This document shows positions 61,563 through 64,000 of a DNA stretch of 64,000 bases, piece by piece. Every line of letters begins with the position of its first letter. Within the stretch, counting starts at the first letter, position 1. The notes beneath the pieces were generated by a model. The model saw only the letters and a list, made by a program, of their open reading frames with translations, was not told the DNA's origin and made no database searches. This DNA comes from JBAYDV01 sp041672845 (GTDB lineage Bacteria; Bacteroidota; Bacteroidia; Bacteroidales; UBA932): positions 124,001 through 188,000 of the forward strand of contig JBAYYV010000001.1 of the NCBI GenBank assembly GCA_041672845.1, read 5' to 3'. Made by a program: the position numbers and the translations under genes.

Positions 61563-64000
61563 ATGGCATCATTTAACGGTATTATAAAAAAGATGTTCGG
61601 CTCGAAAGCTGAAAGAGATATGAAAGAGATAAAACCTATCTTGGATAGTGTTTTAAAGGAGTATGATAGAATAGATAAATTATCTGATGATGAATTAAGA
61701 CAAGAATCTGAAAATATTAAAAAGACTATTTCTGATTATATTTCTGCTGAAGAAACTAGAAAACAAGAACTAAGAGAAGAATTAGCTAACGTAGATATAG
61801 ATATTAGTAAGAAAGAAAATCTTGCTACTGAAGTAGATAAACTTAGTGAAACAATAGATAAAAAAATAGAGGAAATTTTAGATAAAGAACTTCCTACTGC
61901 TTTTTCTATTATGAAATCTACTGCTCGTCGTTTTAAAGAAAATAAAGAAATAGTAGTTACAGCTTCTGATATGGATAAGGAGTTTGCTATTAAAAAAGAC
62001 TTTGTGAGAATCGATGGAGATAAAGCTATATGGTTAAATCATTGGGAAGCAGGTGGAAATGAAATCACTTGGGATATGGTACATTATGATGTACAGATTA
62101 TCGGTGGTATAATTTTACATCAAGGTAAAATAGCTGAAATGGCTACTGGTGAAGGGAAAACCTTAGTAGCTACACTTCCCGTATTCTTAAATGCATTAGC
62201 AGGTAAAGGAGTTCACATGATTACCGTTAATGATTATTTATCAAGACGTGACTCTGAATGGATGGGACCTCTTTATATGTTTCATGGTTTAAGGGTGGAG
62301 TGTATAGATAAAACTCAGCCTAACTCTGAAGAAAGAAAAAGAGCTTATATGGCAGATATTACATTCGGTACTAATAATGAATTTGGTTTCGACTATCTAA
62401 GAGATAATATGGCTATCGATCCTAGAGATTTAGTACAGAAGAAACATCAATATGCTATAGTCGATGAGGTCGACTCAGTATTAATAGATGATGCTAGGAC
62501 ACCTCTTATTATTTCTGGTCCTGTACCTAAAGGTGATGATCAAAAATTCGATGAGTTTAAACCTCTTATCGAAAAATTATATAATGCTCAGAAACAATTT
62601 GTAGCTAAGGAATTAGTAGAAGCTAAGAAATTAATAGAAAACGATGAAGAAGAGGAAGGAGCTAAGAAACTTCTTAGAGTTCACAAAGCTTTACCTAAAT
62701 ATAAAGCATTGATTAAATATTTATCTCAGCAAGGAATCAAACAATTATTGAACAAAACTGAGAATTTCTATATGCAGGATAATAATAAATTAATGCATAT
62801 TATTACTGATGATTTATATTTTGTTATAGATGAGCAGATGAAGTCAGTAGATTTAACTGATAAAGGTCATGATTTGTTAGCTGAAAGAGCAGAAGATTCT
62901 GATTTCTTTATCCTACCAGATATAGGAGGTGATATTTCAGACTTAGAAAACCAAGACCTTACAGATGAAGAAAAACTAGAAAAGAAAGATAAACTTCTTA
63001 CAAATTATGCATTAAAATCAGAAAGAGTGCATACAGTTAATCAGTTATTAAAAGCATATGCTATGTTCGAAAAGGATGTAGAATATGTAGTAATGGATAA
63101 CAAAATTAAAATCGTCGATGAACAGACAGGCCGTATCCTAGAAGGTCGTCGTTATTCTGAAGGTTTACATCAGGCTATTGAAGCTAAAGAAAATGTTAAA
63201 GTCGAAGCAGCTACTCAGACTTTCGCTACTATTACACTTCAGAATTATTTCAGAATGTATCATAAGTTAGCTGGTATGACCGGTACTGCTGAAACAGAAG
63301 CTGGTGAGTTTTGGAAAATTTATGAATTAGATGTAGTGGTTATTCCTACTAATAAACCCATTATTCGAAAAGATGAAAACGATTATATATATAAGACTAA
63401 GAAAGAAAAATATAATGCTGTAATAGTTAAGACAGAAGAATTAACTAAACAAGGTAGACCAGTCTTAGTAGGTACTACTTCAGTAGAAATATCCGAGCTA
63501 CTATCTAGAATGCTTAAGATGAAAGGCATTAAACATAATGTTTTGAATGCTAAACAACATGCTCGTGAGGCGGATGTGATAGCAAATGCTGGGAAAGCAT
63601 CAGTAGTGACTATAGCTACTAACATGGCTGGTCGTGGTACTGATATTAAACTGGGTGAAGGTGTTAAAGAAGCGGGGGGATTAGCTATCATAGGCACAGA
63701 AAGACATGATAGTCGTCGTGTAGATAGGCAGTTAAGAGGTCGTGCTGGTCGTCAAGGTGACCTAGGGTCTTCTATTTTCTTCGTATCGTTGGAAGATGAT
63801 TTAATGAGATTATTCGGTTCTGATAGAATTGCTCATTTAGTAGATAAAATGGGGATAGAAGAAGGAGAGGTACTTCAGCATAAAATGTTGTCAAATTCTA
63901 TAGAAAGAGCCCAGAGAAAAGTAGAAGAAAATAACTTCGGTATTCGTAAGAGATTATTGGAATATGATGATGTTATGAATTCTCAGCGTGAGGTTATCTA
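61563..64000 (+). CDS. secA: Preprotein translocase subunit SecA, 3' end cut by window edge
   Basis: The frame opens at MASFNGIIKKMFGSKAERD and runs off the right edge with about 812 residues visible. Landmarks are MATGEGKTLVA (Walker A), VNDYLSRRDSEWMG, DEVDSVLIDDARTPLIISG (Walker B and following), TGTAETEAGEFW, and NMAGRGTDIKLG. A coiled-coil insert of about 50 residues near the N-terminus (residues 60-115) and an extra helical stretch near 340-420 are typical of the long Bacteroidetes SecA (about 1100 residues). It drives protein export through SecYEG. Confidence 0.96.
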   Translation, partial: MASFNGIIKKMFGSKAERDMKEIKPILDSVLKEYDRIDKLSDDELRQESENIKKTISDYISAEETRKQELREELANVDIDISKKENLATEVDKLSETIDKKIEEILDKELPTAFSIMKSTARRFKENKEIVVTASDMDKEFAIKKDFVRIDGDKAIWLNHWEAGGNEITWDMVHYDVQIIGGIILHQGKIAEMATGEGKTLVATLPVFLNALAGKGVHMITVNDYLSRRDSEWMGPLYMFHGLRVECIDKTQPNSEERKRAYMADITFGTNNEFGFDYLRDNMAIDPRDLVQKKHQYAIVDEVDSVLIDDARTPLIISGPVPKGDDQKFDEFKPLIEKLYNAQKQFVAKELVEAKKLIENDEEEEGAKKLLRVHKALPKYKALIKYLSQQGIKQLLNKTENFYMQDNNKLMHIITDDLYFVIDEQMKSVDLTDKGHDLLAERAEDSDFFILPDIGGDISDLENQDLTDEEKLEKKDKLLTNYALKSERVHTVNQLLKAYAMFEKDVEYVVMDNKIKIVDEQTGRILEGRRYSEGLHQAIEAKENVKVEAATQTFATITLQNYFRMYHKLAGMTGTAETEAGEFWKIYELDVVVIPTNKPIIRKDENDYIYKTKKEKYNAVIVKTEELTKQGRPVLVGTTSVEISELLSRMLKMKGIKHNVLNAKQHAREADVIANAGKASVVTIATNMAGRGTDIKLGEGVKEAGGLAIIGTERHDSRRVDRQLRGRAGRQGDLGSSIFFVSLEDDLMRLFGSDRIAHLVDKMGIEEGEVLQHKMLSNSIERAQRKVEENNFGIRKRLLEYDDVMNSQREVI

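Overview
The window is a stretch of chromosome from a low-GC member of the Bacteroidetes, most likely an anaerobic Bacteroidales species. The evidence is the complete Bat (aerotolerance) locus, a TonB/ExbB/ExbD energy-transduction operon, an UpxY-type NusG paralogue, the rsfS-ftsH-cdsA-psd order, a Rho factor with a long disordered insert, a clostridial-type 2x[4Fe-4S] ferredoxin, and promoters of the Bacteroidetes form (TTTG, 19-20 bases, TAnnTTTG). Genus and species cannot be read from the sequence. The region is dense, almost wholly housekeeping, and shows no insertion sequence, prophage, CRISPR array or rRNA operon.

Layout. 1-1844 (minus): exbB-exbD-tonB, with tonB running off the left edge. 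1952-2797 (minus): truA. 2876-12708 (plus): moxR, a DUF58 gene, a membrane protein with an acidic tail, batA, a fused batB-batC, batD, batE and glmM, nearly all overlapping or tightly spaced. 12803-14342 (plus): a NamZ-like protein and ribosomal protein L31. 14425-16664 (minus): a three-gene unit of ATPase, sirtuin and NusG-like antiterminator. 16883-19672 (plus): rplU-rpmA, serS, ruvC. 19872-22910 (plus): a large outer-membrane beta-barrel protein. 22937-29524 (minus): queD-polA-sigma factor-rsmG, then rpmH, then a PASTA protein and an RluD-type pseudouridine synthase.

29571-38525 (plus): an aminotransferase, two overlapping sensor kinases (the second without its phosphoacceptor histidine), a nitroreductase-like protein, tRNA-Leu (minus strand) and tig-clpP-clpX. 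38542-44737 (minus): an M20 peptidase with pyrF, and rsfS-ftsH-cdsA-psd. 44835-50462: birA (plus), then rpe, pepD, dnaA and an amidase (minus). 50561-56285 (plus): lptD, ridA and rho. 56413-61388: DUF1573 protein, meaB and a 10-TM metal-exporter-like permease (minus), a ferredoxin (plus), and mnmD-mgsA (minus). 61563-64000 (plus): secA, running off the right edge.

I did not find a clearly new multi-gene system. The stretches that deserve a second look are the ATPase-sirtuin-UpxY unit with repeated motifs upstream of it, the paired kinases with a dead HisKA motif and no response regulator, the batB-batC fusion that turned a signal peptide into an internal membrane segment, the near-identical 60-base repeats in the Rho insert, a polymerase I whose proofreading motifs are eroded, and structured non-coding DNA before rplU and after ruvC.
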